Positions 19,332 to 28,566 of a DNA stretch of 64,000 bases are shown piece after piece. Source of the stretch: AWTP1-13 sp963775835 (lineage in GTDB: Bacteria > Pseudomonadota > Alphaproteobacteria > Rhizobiales > Hyphomicrobiaceae); the NCBI GenBank assembly GCA_963775835.1, contig CAVZKV010000002.1, positions 1 through 64,000 of the forward strand, in the 5' to 3' direction. How positions within the stretch are numbered: the stretch's first letter is position 1; every line of letters starts with the position of its first letter. The notes beneath the pieces are model-generated. The model was not told the origin of the DNA. It did not search any database and saw nothing but the letters and a program-made list of their open reading frames with translations. The position numbers and the translations under genes are program-made.

Positions 19332-20049
19332 TATTGTGCATGGCGACGTGCTAGATCACTTCACCAAGGATCGGAAGATCGCTGGCATCGAACGGCGGAT
19401 TACCTACCTCATGCCTCTTTTTACATCCGAAGTTCATGTTTTCGTGCGTCCCGAGATCAATAGGCTCGAGGACCTCGCGGGCAAGATCGTCAATTTCAAC
19501 ACGCAGGGAACCGCTGCGGCTTACTCTGGTCCAATCATTTTCGAACGGCTGGGCATCAAAGTAGATGCGCGGTTCGATCCGCATCCTGTTGCTATGGGAG
19601 AAATCGCCAACAGCGCGAAGTATGCCGCTGTCGTCTTCGTCTCTTCCAAACCGCTCGATCCGTTCATCAAACGCAAGTGGACCGAGGGGTACAAGTTTCT
19701 TGCTATACCGCTCACGGAAAAACTCGAAGAGTATTATTTGCCGGCTCAACTCAAATCCAGTGATTACCCGGGGCTCATTCCTGAAGGTCAAAAGGTCCAG
19801 ACAATCGCTGTGCCGTCTGTTCTAGCCGTCTACGATTGGCGCCAAGATCAAGAGGGTCAAAAACGCATCTCACGGTTAGTGGACTATCTGTTTGAACGGT
19901 TCTCGAAGCTGCAGACCGAGCCCGGCTACCATCCCAAATGGAAGGAGCTCAATCTTGCGGCCACCGTGCCGGGTTGGCGCCGCTTCCCGCCAATGCAGGC
20001 GAAGCTCGTCGCCGCCAACTCGGCAATGGACAAGAAAAACCGTGATTAG
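19332..20049 (+). pseudogene. TAXI-family TRAP solute-binding protein, N-terminally truncated
   Basis: The frame contains the C-terminal two thirds of a TAXI receptor: GDVLDHFTKDRKIAGIERRI, YLMPLFTSEVHVFVRPEINR, LEDLAGKIVNFNTQGTAAAY and the closing PSVLAVYDW. The signal peptide and first ~120 residues are missing; sequence upstream of about 19332 is unrelated and there is no suitable start codon at the junction. TAXI proteins are periplasmic receptors, often for dicarboxylates. Homologues are often followed by a Sel1-repeat gene, as here. Confidence 0.7.
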
Positions 20050-20136
20050 TGGGAAGCGAGTGGTCTCACCCGGCGACAAAGTCGGGCAGAAGCAAAAAAG
20101 CAACCGAAGCAGTAGGTGATTGCGGAGGTGTTGGCC

Positions 20137-21066
20137 ATGTCTGGGCAAGGCCGTGTGTCAAATGTGCTCTTCGCGTCGATTGGCGGAAGTCCAACCGACC
20201 CGCGTCAGTGTCGAATTCAGTTCTGGGCGGCGCTTCAAATTGCGGCCGCCGCATTGATCACCGCAATGACTATGAGCGCCGGCGCGGCTGAACCTGGGGA
20301 AGCAAACAGGAATGGTCCGGCGCAGCTTCAACTCGTGGTCGGACCAACTCTAGAGGTGGAGCCCTCAGTAGCCACGGAATTCTATGTGCGCGTGGGCGGT
20401 CCAACCGACGCTTTGCCTCCGCGCAGCTATGTTCAGATCAACAAGTTGCCTTCGTCGGTTGTTTTGTCAGAAGGCAAGAAGACGCCAGCAGGGTCTTGGG
20501 TGGTTCCGGTCTTGGCGCTTGAAAGACTTATGGTCACCGCGCCCACTCGCCTACCACAAGGGTCGGAGTTTATCATCGCCCTGGTTGCCGGCGATGGTAC
20601 CGTGCTTGTCGAGCGGACAGTTGCATTTTACGTCGCCCCCGCGGTCGTCACCACGCGCACCGACTACAAAGTGGACGAGACGCAAGCGCCACGAATGGTG
20701 ACCTCTACCGCCCCACCCGTTGGCTCGGGACCAGTATCCACCGACCCTCCTGACCGGAAAGGCGGGGCGTCCGTCCCCACCAAGGAGGAGCGCGCTCAGG
20801 CCGAAAGGCTGGTCAGCCAGGGTGAGCGGTATCTCGCTGACGGCAACGTCTCAGTCGCACGCCAATATTTCCTGCGTGCCGCCGAGCTGGGGCTTGCAAT
20901 TGCAGCGTTGAAAATGGCAGAGACCCACGATCCGCGAGCACTTATGGGTGTCAACGTGCGTGGCCTAGTGCCCGACCCGGCTGAGGCGAAAAAGTGGTAT
21001 GAGCGGGCGCTTGAGCTTGGCGCGCCAGAGGCACAAGCTAGATTACAGAGGTTGGGCAGAAAGTGA
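20137..21066 (+). CDS. Membrane-anchored or secreted Sel1-repeat protein
   Basis: 309 residues from ATG 20137 (GGAGG 9 nt upstream; GTGs at 20116 and 20128 are alternatives). One hydrophobic segment (FWAALQIAAAALITAMTMSA) followed by an AGAAEP cleavage-like site suggests export. The middle is a beta-rich domain without a name I can give. The C-terminus has Sel1-like alpha repeats: AERLVSQGERYLADGNVSVA, YFLRAAELGLAIAALKMAET and PAEAKKWYERALELGAPEA. Sel1 repeats mediate protein contacts. Likely once co-transcribed with the truncated TAXI gene 87 nt upstream. Confidence 0.7.
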   Translation: MSGQGRVSNVLFASIGGSPTDPRQCRIQFWAALQIAAAALITAMTMSAGAAEPGEANRNGPAQLQLVVGPTLEVEPSVATEFYVRVGGPTDALPPRSYVQINKLPSSVVLSEGKKTPAGSWVVPVLALERLMVTAPTRLPQGSEFIIALVAGDGTVLVERTVAFYVAPAVVTTRTDYKVDETQAPRMVTSTAPPVGSGPVSTDPPDRKGGASVPTKEERAQAERLVSQGERYLADGNVSVARQYFLRAAELGLAIAALKMAETHDPRALMGVNVRGLVPDPAEAKKWYERALELGAPEAQARLQRLGRK

Positions 21067-21079
21067 CCCCGATAACCAT

Positions 21080-21390
21080 GCCTCGTGCAGTGTGGTTTGT
21101 TGCGCTTGAGGCTGACGATGAGGTTCTCGACCTGGCTGGGTAGCTGGTTAGCGCACGGGCCGGCGGGAGCGGTCGGTGAGGGCCTCGAGGCCATGCTCCT
21201 TGTAGCGGTCAAAGATTTTGTAGCCGGTTTTGCGTGAAAAGCCGAACTCGCGGCACAGGTCGGTCATGGACTCGCCGTCGAGCAGCCGGGCAACGAAACG
21301 CAGGCGTTCTTCGACGACCGAACACTCCTTCCAGGACATCGCCACCTCCCCTGCTGTCGCAGGTCGAAAGTGTTACCGATGTGTCCGGTA
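21080..21390 (-). mobile_element. IS481-family insertion-sequence relic
   Basis: Minus strand starts MAMSWKECSVVEERLRFVAR, LLDGESMTDLCREFGFSRKT, GYKIFDRYKEHGLEALTDRS, the N-terminal HTH of IS481 transposases. The frame hits TAA after RRPVR at 21148, then resumes in another frame as ANQLPSQVENLIVSLKRNKP and ends abruptly near 21085. The catalytic DDE region is missing. The AT-poor stretch at 21366-21390 (tgttaccgatgtgtccggt) upstream of the start resembles the terminal inverted repeat of this family. Confidence 0.8.
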
Positions 21391-22380
21391 CGTTTCTGCC
21401 ACCCATGTTTCGGGCCGCTCACTGAACCGCAGGCACTTATCGAAAACCTGCGCAGGGCCGTCCCACAAACCCGTTAATGGGACGACTATGGGACGATTAG
21501 AAACGAGGCTACTACAGCCACGGCCTCGCTCCGCGGGTGCTCGAGCACTGGCCGACCACGGTGCCGACCTCACGTTACAGGTTCGTACTGTATGAGATTT
21601 CGTAGGCGCTCTGGCATTGATTGGATATCGGGAAGACTGGGGCCGTCTAGTATGCGTACCAGGCGACAAGTGCCGTCCCCGCCGTGAACAAAGCACCGAT
21701 CGCGGCGGCGGCGGTCGTGTAGCGAGTTGCCCCGGGAATTGCCGTTGCGATGCTGGCACCACTTTGATTTAGCTTTGGCCACCCTGTAATCTGGCCGGCC
21801 GGCCAACGCTTCTGTTCGTAACCAACGATGGCCCTGACGATCGCCGAACATGCACCCGCAGAACTGGGAGCGGTTCAGCTTCGGTCCCTGGCTCACGAAA
21901 ACGGGCTACCCGGATGCATCGCGACAAGCTGGCGGCGGCCTGGCCAACAAACTCGCGTCGCATTGCTTGCAGCGTGTTGCGGCACCAAACGAGGTTCGAC
22001 GAAACTCTGGCCCCCCAGCTAGGCGGCTGAGCTTCCGCCGAGGTTCGCGACTGAGATCATTGCATGGAACGGACGAAAATGCGCACCTGGAGTCTATTAT
22101 ACAAAATGGCCGCTAGTCGGTCTGTCCGCTAATGAGACCCAAGGTGCGTGCGTACTCCGATCAAGGCCACGGCCCGCGAGGTCACCAGGCCGGATACATA
22201 TCGGCGACTTCCGAAGCCATCGCAGTGGTTCTCATTGCGATACGCAGCCGGTCCATACATTGTGTATAGTAGGTCGGGCGCAGTTCTCTGCGCTGACGAT
22301 GGCAGAATTCGTCGAATTGCCAGTGTCCGGCCCGGGATGCGAGAAGCCATCGCTTTGATCTCGGTGTTACGGTCAGGTCG
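21391..22380. other. Gene-poor interval
   Basis: About 990 bp between the IS481 relic and the LysR gene. The only hint of coding is a minus-strand hydrophobic C-terminus at about 21655-21770 (RYTTAAAAIGALFTAGTALV ending WYAY-stop) with no credible start. Other open frames are Arg/Pro-rich and look like shadows. Confidence 0.4.
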
Positions 22381-23274
22381 TTAGCTTCGATACCGGAGAG
22401 CATCGACCAGCAAGCCGAACGCGGGCGTGAGGTGTCGGCGGTTCGGATAGTACAGATGGTACCCTGAAAAGGCTGGACACCAATCGTCCAGCACTTGGAC
22501 GAGCCGCCCGTCCGCGACATGCGTCCGCACTTGATCCTCAGGCAGGTACGCAAGCCCAAGGCCTGCGAGAGCCGATTTCAGTCTCAAGGCGAGATTATTG
22601 AATACAAGTTGCCCTTCAACGCGCACCTTCAGCTCATGGCCGCGCTTTTCGAACTCCCAAGCATAGAGGCCGCCAAAAGTCGGCAAGCGAAGGTTGATGC
22701 ACCGATGTGCCGTAAGATGCTGCGGTTTCTTCGGCTTTGGCCGCCTTGCGAAATATGAAGGCGCTCCAACGACGACCATGCGCATGTCCGGACCTATGCG
22801 CACGGCAATCATGTCTCTTGCGATCTGTTCACCGAGCCGCACACCCGCATCGTAACGCTCGGCAACGATGTCGGTGAGCCCATAGTCGACGATGATTTCG
22901 ACGTTGATGTCCGGATAACCGGGAAGAAACTTTGCCAGTGCAGGCTCGAGGATTGCGACAGCGGCATGCTCGCCGGCCGTGATGCGGATGGTACCGCCAG
23001 GCTTCTCGCGAAGTTCGCTCAGTGCATCTAACTCGGCCTCGATCTCTTCGAAGCGCGGAGCCAGGCTTCGGAGCAGCCGCTCGCCCGCGTCGGTGGCGGA
23101 TACCTTGCGTGTGGTCCGGGTCAGTAAGCGAACCCCGAGCCTGGCCTCGAGCCCGCGCATCGCATGGCTCAACGCGGATTGCGACACTCCCAGCTTTGCC
23201 GCTGCTTTGGTGAAGCTGCCATCCTGCGCGATAGCAAGGAAAGCCAGCAAATCATTAATGTCTTGCCGGCGCAT
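22381..23274 (-). CDS. LysR-type transcriptional regulator
   Basis: 297 residues. N-terminal winged HTH is typical: DINDLLAFLAIAQDGSFTKA, AAKLGVSQSALSHAMRGLEA, RLGVRLLTRTTRKVSATDAG. The effector-binding domain follows (GTIRITAGEHAAVAILEPAL, VDYGLTDIVAERYDAGVRLG). This is the subgroup common next to oxidoreductase genes. It is transcribed away from paoA with a 370-bp shared intergenic region, so it probably controls the aldehyde oxidoreductase operon and itself (inference). Confidence 0.88.
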   Translation of the reverse strand: MRRQDINDLLAFLAIAQDGSFTKAAAKLGVSQSALSHAMRGLEARLGVRLLTRTTRKVSATDAGERLLRSLAPRFEEIEAELDALSELREKPGGTIRITAGEHAAVAILEPALAKFLPGYPDINVEIIVDYGLTDIVAERYDAGVRLGEQIARDMIAVRIGPDMRMVVVGAPSYFARRPKPKKPQHLTAHRCINLRLPTFGGLYAWEFEKRGHELKVRVEGQLVFNNLALRLKSALAGLGLAYLPEDQVRTHVADGRLVQVLDDWCPAFSGYHLYYPNRRHLTPAFGLLVDALRYRS

Positions 23275-23644
23275 TCATGAGTCCTATTCATAGCCACATG
23301 CAGATTTTGCCATCTAATCATATTTCGTGCCCATTCCTAGATTGTCAAACGACGTACTTGCCACGGATTTGGAGGCGGCAGTGGAGACTAGGCGGGTTCG
23401 TGTGCCGAAACTGCCTGCAGGCGAGCCCAGGGCGCGATTTCGCGGACTTGGTCTCGATTGTTGCGATTCGCCGTGGCCTTGTGGGTGAGGCGATTAGAGC
23501 GGCAGCTCCAAGAATTCATTTTGGCCTACGCCCATCCGCAACCTCTGCATAGCCGGCAACGTTCTGCCGATGGACAGGCTTTTCCAAACGCCAAGCGGAC
23601 GCTCTGTGGCGCATTCTATCCGTAGAAAGGACTGAGATCACGAC
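23275..23644. promoter_or_regulatory. Divergent control region between lysR-type gene and paoA
   Basis: 370 bp with no convincing gene separate two divergent units. LysR regulators normally bind such regions at T-N11-A boxes, but I could not single out a specific site by eye. AT content is higher near 23281-23345 (catagccacatgcagatttt), close to the regulator's start. Confidence 0.4.
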
Positions 23645-24298
23645 ATGCGAAATCCCCAAGACCTCGCGCCATCGCGGCGTGACCTATTGATCGGAGCAGC
23701 TGCCTCGGCGGCAGCAACCGCCGCGCCGCCCATAGCCAAGGCGCAAACACCCCCAACGAGCGCCGAAGGCACCGTCATTGAGACGCCGATGTCGAAGGTC
23801 TCAATCACCGTCAATGGCGTGGCGCGTCAGCTTGAGCTCGACACACGGACCACGCTGCTCGACGCCTTGCGCGAGCGCTTGCGGCTGCCCGGGACCAAGA
23901 AAGGCTGCGATCACGGCCAATGCGGCGCCTGCACGGTGATCGTCGGCGGGCGTCGGATAAATTCGTGCCTGACTCTCGCAGTCATGCACGAGGGAGACAG
24001 CATCACCACCATCGAGGGATTGGGCACGCCTGAGAAGCTTCATCCGATGCAGGCCGCGTTCGTCAAGCACGACGGGTATCAATGTGGCTACTGCACCCCC
24101 GGGCAGATCTGCTCCGCCGTGGCGGTTCTCGAGGAAATTAATGCCGGCATTCCGAGCCATGTCACCTCGGATCTCGTTGCACAGCCAGAAGTATCTTCTG
24201 TCGAGGTGCGAGAGCGCATGAGCGGCAACATCTGTCGTTGTGGCGCCTATTCCAACATTGCGGACGCGATCACCGAGGTCGCCAGGAGGAAAGCATGA
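23645..24298 (+). CDS. paoA: Periplasmic aldehyde oxidoreductase, 2Fe-2S subunit
   Basis: 217 residues with a Tat signal (SRRDLLIGAAASAAAT). Plant-type [2Fe-2S] site KKGCDHGQCGACTVIVGG plus a later Cys (INSCLTLA), and the second cluster near the molybdopterin site, YQCGYCTPGQ with MSGNICRCGAYSNI. This matches PaoA/YagT of the xanthine oxidase family. It passes electrons from the molybdenum centre (PaoC) to FAD (PaoB). Its TGA overlaps the next ATG by 4 nt. Confidence 0.92.
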   Translation: MRNPQDLAPSRRDLLIGAAASAAATAAPPIAKAQTPPTSAEGTVIETPMSKVSITVNGVARQLELDTRTTLLDALRERLRLPGTKKGCDHGQCGACTVIVGGRRINSCLTLAVMHEGDSITTIEGLGTPEKLHPMQAAFVKHDGYQCGYCTPGQICSAVAVLEEINAGIPSHVTSDLVAQPEVSSVEVRERMSGNICRCGAYSNIADAITEVARRKA

Positions 24299-25245
24299 AA
24301 CCTTTCACGTATGAACGAGCAAAATCGCCCACGGCCGCCGCAGCAGCTGCCGCTCGCACGCAGGGAGCCAAGTTCATCGCAGGCGGCACCAACTTGCTTG
24401 ACCTGATGAAGCTTCAGATCGAAACGCCGACACATCTTATCGACGTCAACGGCCTTGCGCTCGACAAGATCGAAACAACGCCCGAAGGTGGCTTGCGCAT
24501 AGGGGCCCTGGTGCGCAACACCGATCTCGCCGCCGATCCGCGCGTGCGTCGCGACTACGGCTTGCTATCTCGCGCCCTCCTGGCGGGTGCGTCAGGTCAG
24601 CTGCGCAACCGGGCGACGACCGCGGGCAACCTGCTCCAGCGCACCCGCTGCCCATACTTCTATGACACCAACATGCCGTGCAACAAACGCCAGCCCGGTA
24701 GTGGCTGCGCGGCCATCGGCGGGTTCAGCCGCCAGCACGCAGTGGTGGGCGTCAGCGACGCGTGTATTGCTACGCATCCAAGCGATATGGCCGTGGCGCT
24801 GCGAGTGCTCGACGCGGTTGTGGAAACGGTGCGGCCAGACGGCTCCGCGCGGAGCATTCCCATCGCCGAGTTCTATCGGTTGCCGGGTGACACACCGCAC
24901 CTCGAGACCGTGATAGAGCGTGGCGAGCTCATCACGGCAGTGACGCTACCGGGGCCTCTTGGCGGCACGCATATCTACCGCAAGGTGCGTGATCGGGCGT
25001 CGTACGCGTTCGCACTCGTGTCTGTGGGCGCGATCATCCAAAACGACGGAACCGGACGGGTCGCGCTCGGCGGTGTGGCTCACAGGCCGTGGCGCATCGA
25101 GTTGGCCGAAGCCGAGTTGCCGCGCGGTGCCAGAGCCGTGACGGCTCGGCTGCTCGCCGACGCGAAGCCGACGCATGAGAACGCGTTCAAGCTAAATCTG
25201 ACCGAGCGCGCCGTTGGTGCAGTCCTGACGGAAGCGAGGGGTTGA
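24295..25245 (+). CDS. paoB: Periplasmic aldehyde oxidoreductase, FAD and 4Fe-4S subunit
   Basis: 316 residues from ATG 24295, chosen because it overlaps the paoA stop; the longer open frame is a shadow. FAD-binding motif AKFIAGGTNLLDLM and the GASGQLRNRATTAGNLLQRT loop are present. The Cys set RCPYFYDTNMPCNKR, GSGCAAIGG and SDACIATHPSD is the extra [4Fe-4S] site that distinguishes PaoB/YagS from ordinary xanthine-oxidase medium subunits. No leader of its own, so it would be exported in complex with the Tat-carrying PaoA. Confidence 0.92.
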   Translation: MKPFTYERAKSPTAAAAAAARTQGAKFIAGGTNLLDLMKLQIETPTHLIDVNGLALDKIETTPEGGLRIGALVRNTDLAADPRVRRDYGLLSRALLAGASGQLRNRATTAGNLLQRTRCPYFYDTNMPCNKRQPGSGCAAIGGFSRQHAVVGVSDACIATHPSDMAVALRVLDAVVETVRPDGSARSIPIAEFYRLPGDTPHLETVIERGELITAVTLPGPLGGTHIYRKVRDRASYAFALVSVGAIIQNDGTGRVALGGVAHRPWRIELAEAELPRGARAVTARLLADAKPTHENAFKLNLTERAVGAVLTEARG

Positions 25246-25248
25246 CCC

Positions 25249-27453
25249 ATGAAATTCGAGAGCCCCGCAACGATCAATCCTATCGACCAGCTCAAGGTGA
25301 TCGGCAAGCCCACGGACCGGATCGACGGGCCGCTCAAGACAACCGGCACCGCGCCCTATGCCTATGACCGGCACGACGTCGTGCCGAACCAGGCATATGG
25401 ATTTGTGGTTGGCTCGGCCATCGCCAAGGGCAGGATTGCCTCCATCGACCAGAGCGCCGCCAAAACTGCGCCCGGCGTGCTCGCCATCGTCACGACCGAG
25501 AATGCCGGAAAGCTTGGGAAGGGCAATTACAACACGGCCAAACTGCTCGGCGGCCCCGAGATCGATCACTATCACCAGGCCATCGCTGTCGTGGTGGCGG
25601 AGACCTTCGAGCAGGCCCGCGCGGCCGCGCAGCTGCTTCGCGTCAACTATGTCCGGACGGAAGGGAAGTATGACCTCGCGGTTGTAAAAGATACCGGCAA
25701 GGCGGCTCGCATAACCGGCGGCCCGGCTGACACCGCCGTCGGCGACTTCGCATCGGCGTTCAACGCGGCGCCGGTCCGGCTCGATGCGACCTACACGACG
25801 CCCGATCAGGCCCACGCAATGATGGAGCCGCACGCGTCCATTGCCGCCTGGGAAGGTGACAAGCTCACACTTTGGACTTCCAATCAGATGGTCGACTGGA
25901 GCGTCGGCGACATGGCAAAGACGCTGGGCATCCCCAAGGAGAATGTCCGGCTCATTTCGCCGTTCATCGGCGGCGGTTTCGGCGGCAAGCTCTTTATCCG
26001 GGCCGATGCGTTGCTGGCGGCGCTTGGCGCGCGCGCGACCAAACGGCCCGTGAAGGTGGCGCTGACGCGGCCCCTGATGTTCAACAACACCGTACACCGG
26101 CCGGCGACCATCCAGCGGATTCGCATCGGGGCTACTCAAGACGGCAAGATCACCGCCATCGGCCATGAGAGCTGGTCGGGCGATCTACCGGGCGGCAAAC
26201 CTGATTCTGCAGTTAGATCGACACGCCTGGTCTATGCCGGCGCCCACCGCATGACGGCGACACGGCTTGCGGTGCTGGACCTACCGGAAGGCAACGCCAT
26301 GCGGGCGCCTGGCGATGCGACGGGCTCGATGGCCATGGAGATCGCGATTGACGAAATGGCGGAAGGGCTCCGCCTCGACCCAATTGAATTCCGGGTCCTC
26401 AATGATACCCAGGTCGATCCTGAGCACCCCGAAATGACGTTTACGCAACGTCATTTTGTCGAATGCCTGCGCACGGGCGCGGATCGCTTCGGCTGGAGCA
26501 AGCGCAGCGCGGACCCGGGCAAGATCCGGGACGGGCGCTGGCTTGTCGGCTTAGGTGTGGCTGCCGCCTATCGCGACAATCCCGTGATGAAATCGGCCGC
26601 GCGCGTGAGGCTCGACAACCGCGGCATGGTGATCGTCGAAACCGACATGACGGATATCGGCACCGGCAGCTATACGATCATCGCCCAGACAGCCGCGGAG
26701 ATGATGGGCGTGCCGCTCGACAAGGTGATGGTCCGCCTGGGCGACTCCGCCTTTCCGGTGTCGGCGGGTTCCGGCGGTCAATGGGGTGCGAACAGCTCCA
26801 CCTCCGGCGTCTATGCCGCCTGCGTGAAGCTGCGCGAGGCCGTAGCGCAAAAGCTCGGTTTCAACTCCGCAGACGCGGTGTTCTCAGATGGGCAGGTGCG
26901 CGCGGGCAACCGCAGCGTACCGCTCGGTCAAGCGGCGGAAGGAGGCGGCCTCGTTGTCGAGGACGCCATCGAATTCGGCGAGTTTCGCAAAAAGTACCAG
27001 CACGTGACGTTTGGCTCGCAGTTCGCCGAAGTCGGCGTCGACGCCGCAACAGGCGAAGTGCGCGTGCGGCGCATGCTCGCGGTTTGCGCGTCGGGGCGTA
27101 TCCTCAATCCGAAATCGGCGCGCAGCCAGGTCATCGGAGCGATGACCATGGGCGTCGGGGCAGCGCTGATGGAGGAGCAGGCTGTCGACAAGCGTCACGG
27201 GTTCTTCGTCAACCATGATCTCGCCAGCTACGAGGTGCCGGTCCACGCCGATATTCCCCACCAGGAAGTGATCTTCCTCGACAAGCCTGATCCGGTGTCC
27301 TCGCCGATGAAGGCCATGGGCGTGGGCGAGCTCGGAATTTGCGGCAGCGGCGCGGCCGTGGCCAACGCGATCTACAACGCCACCGGTGTGCGCGTGCGCG
27401 AGTACCCGATCACGCTCGACAAGTTTCTGGATCGACTGCCTGCCATTGGCTGA
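25249..27453 (+). CDS. paoC: Periplasmic aldehyde oxidoreductase, molybdenum-cofactor subunit
   Basis: 734 residues, starting 3 nt after paoB. Xanthine-oxidase large-subunit motifs: DGPLKTTGTAPYAYD, QAHAMMEPHASIAAWEGDKL, FIGGGFGGKLFIRADALLAA, GSYTIIAQTAAEMMGVPLDK and the C-terminal MGVGELGICGSGAAVANAIY, whose GELG glutamate is the catalytic base. Oxidises aldehydes (in E. coli, aromatic aldehydes) in the periplasm. No paoD-type cofactor-insertion chaperone is in the window, so it must be encoded elsewhere. Confidence 0.92.
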   Translation: MKFESPATINPIDQLKVIGKPTDRIDGPLKTTGTAPYAYDRHDVVPNQAYGFVVGSAIAKGRIASIDQSAAKTAPGVLAIVTTENAGKLGKGNYNTAKLLGGPEIDHYHQAIAVVVAETFEQARAAAQLLRVNYVRTEGKYDLAVVKDTGKAARITGGPADTAVGDFASAFNAAPVRLDATYTTPDQAHAMMEPHASIAAWEGDKLTLWTSNQMVDWSVGDMAKTLGIPKENVRLISPFIGGGFGGKLFIRADALLAALGARATKRPVKVALTRPLMFNNTVHRPATIQRIRIGATQDGKITAIGHESWSGDLPGGKPDSAVRSTRLVYAGAHRMTATRLAVLDLPEGNAMRAPGDATGSMAMEIAIDEMAEGLRLDPIEFRVLNDTQVDPEHPEMTFTQRHFVECLRTGADRFGWSKRSADPGKIRDGRWLVGLGVAAAYRDNPVMKSAARVRLDNRGMVIVETDMTDIGTGSYTIIAQTAAEMMGVPLDKVMVRLGDSAFPVSAGSGGQWGANSSTSGVYAACVKLREAVAQKLGFNSADAVFSDGQVRAGNRSVPLGQAAEGGGLVVEDAIEFGEFRKKYQHVTFGSQFAEVGVDAATGEVRVRRMLAVCASGRILNPKSARSQVIGAMTMGVGAALMEEQAVDKRHGFFVNHDLASYEVPVHADIPHQEVIFLDKPDPVSSPMKAMGVGELGICGSGAAVANAIYNATGVRVREYPITLDKFLDRLPAIG

Positions 27454-27488
27454 GCAACGAGATCGGTGCGATCAGACGGAGGAGCATC

Positions 27489-27890
27489 GTGAAGACAGTA
27501 ACCGCAGGTTTTCTCAGCTTCGGCGCAATCGTGCTTGCTGCTGCGTTGTGCCTGCCCGTCCATGGGCAAGGAGCATCGCCGCCGACGCCGGCACAGCGCC
27601 TGATGGGCGACGTGGCGCCTAAATTGGTCGAGCTCACCGATAACGTGTTGTTTGGCGATGTGTGGGAGCGCCCGCAGCTTTCGAAGCGAGACCGCAGTCT
27701 CGTTACAGTCAGTGCGCTCATCGCGATGAACCGTCCCGATCAGCTTCGATCCCATTTGGTGCGGGCACGCGAGAACGGGCTGACAGAAGAAGAACTGGTT
27801 GAGGCAATCACCCATCTGGCGTTCTACGCAGGTTGGCCCAATGCAGTCACTGCGACCGCCATAGCGAGAGATGCATTCAAGAAGAACTGA
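27489..27890 (+). CDS. Secreted carboxymuconolactone decarboxylase (CMD/AhpD-like) family protein
   Basis: 133 residues from GTG 27489, with GGAGG just upstream. The leader is a clear signal peptide (FLSFGAIVLAAALCLPVHGQ). The mature part is a small CMD domain: KLVELTDNVLFGDVWERPQL, SKRDRSLVTVSALIAMNRPD, LTEEELVEAITHLAFYAGWP. It lacks the CxxC of AhpD, as many CMD proteins do. An exported CMD protein right behind periplasmic paoABC suggests the two work on related carbonyl or lactone compounds (inference). Confidence 0.82.
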   Translation: MKTVTAGFLSFGAIVLAAALCLPVHGQGASPPTPAQRLMGDVAPKLVELTDNVLFGDVWERPQLSKRDRSLVTVSALIAMNRPDQLRSHLVRARENGLTEEELVEAITHLAFYAGWPNAVTATAIARDAFKKN

Positions 27891-27915
27891 GATTCGCACT
27901 TCCGCGAGAGGTGCC

Positions 27916-28452
27916 GTGATATCGCGTAGACGCATGCTCACCGCGACCGCCAGCGTCGCGGCGTTGGTTATCCAGCCGCGAGCGTTCGCCGAGCAAAGAG
28001 CCTTGGCGGTGGGCGGCTCTGACGCCGTCGTGGCAGCAGTTTTTGGGAGAAACGGCATGGAAATTGCTCGCATCGGCTCGCAGCCTTCACAGAGGGGGCC
28101 GGCGGAATATTTCACCGGGTCTGTCCGAATCGATTCCCGCTTTCAGGGCAAAGGGCCCGCGCGCGTGGGCGGTGCGCTTGTTACTTTTGAGCCAGGCGCC
28201 CGCACGGCGTGGCACACGCATCCGCTCGGGCAGACGCTGATTGTCACGTCTGGCTGCGGCTGGGTACAGGTCGAGGGCGGCGCGAAGGAGGAGATCCGTC
28301 CCGGTGACATCGTCTGGCTTTCGCCCGGCGAGAAACATTGGCATGGGGCGACCGCCACGAATGCGATGACCCACATCGCGATCGCAGAGGCCCTAAACGG
28401 AAAGAGCGTCGATTGGTTGCAGCATGTCACCGACGAGCAATACCGGCGGTAG
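27916..28452 (+). CDS. Tat-exported cupin-domain protein
   Basis: About 178 residues from GTG 27916 (VISRRRMLTAT), preferred because it puts the twin-arginine leader SRRRMLTATASVAALV at the N-terminus; an ATG at 27871 would overlap the CMD gene by 20 nt. The cupin barrel has motif 1 ARTAWHTHPLGQTLIVTSG and motif 2 RPGDIVWLSPGEKHWHGATA, with three His and one Glu/Gln candidates for metal binding. CMD plus cupin pairs downstream of oxidoreductases are common; the last gene of the paoABC transcript. Confidence 0.82.
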   Translation: MISRRRMLTATASVAALVIQPRAFAEQRALAVGGSDAVVAAVFGRNGMEIARIGSQPSQRGPAEYFTGSVRIDSRFQGKGPARVGGALVTFEPGARTAWHTHPLGQTLIVTSGCGWVQVEGGAKEEIRPGDIVWLSPGEKHWHGATATNAMTHIAIAEALNGKSVDWLQHVTDEQYRR

Positions 28453-28566
28453 AACAGACCGTGAGCGCGCAACCCTTGCGGACTGGAAGCCCAAGCCTGG
28501 GGGCCGCATATACGTGTCGGTCACCTAGATTCGACGCTTCAATACGGGTGGTGCGATTGCTCTACA

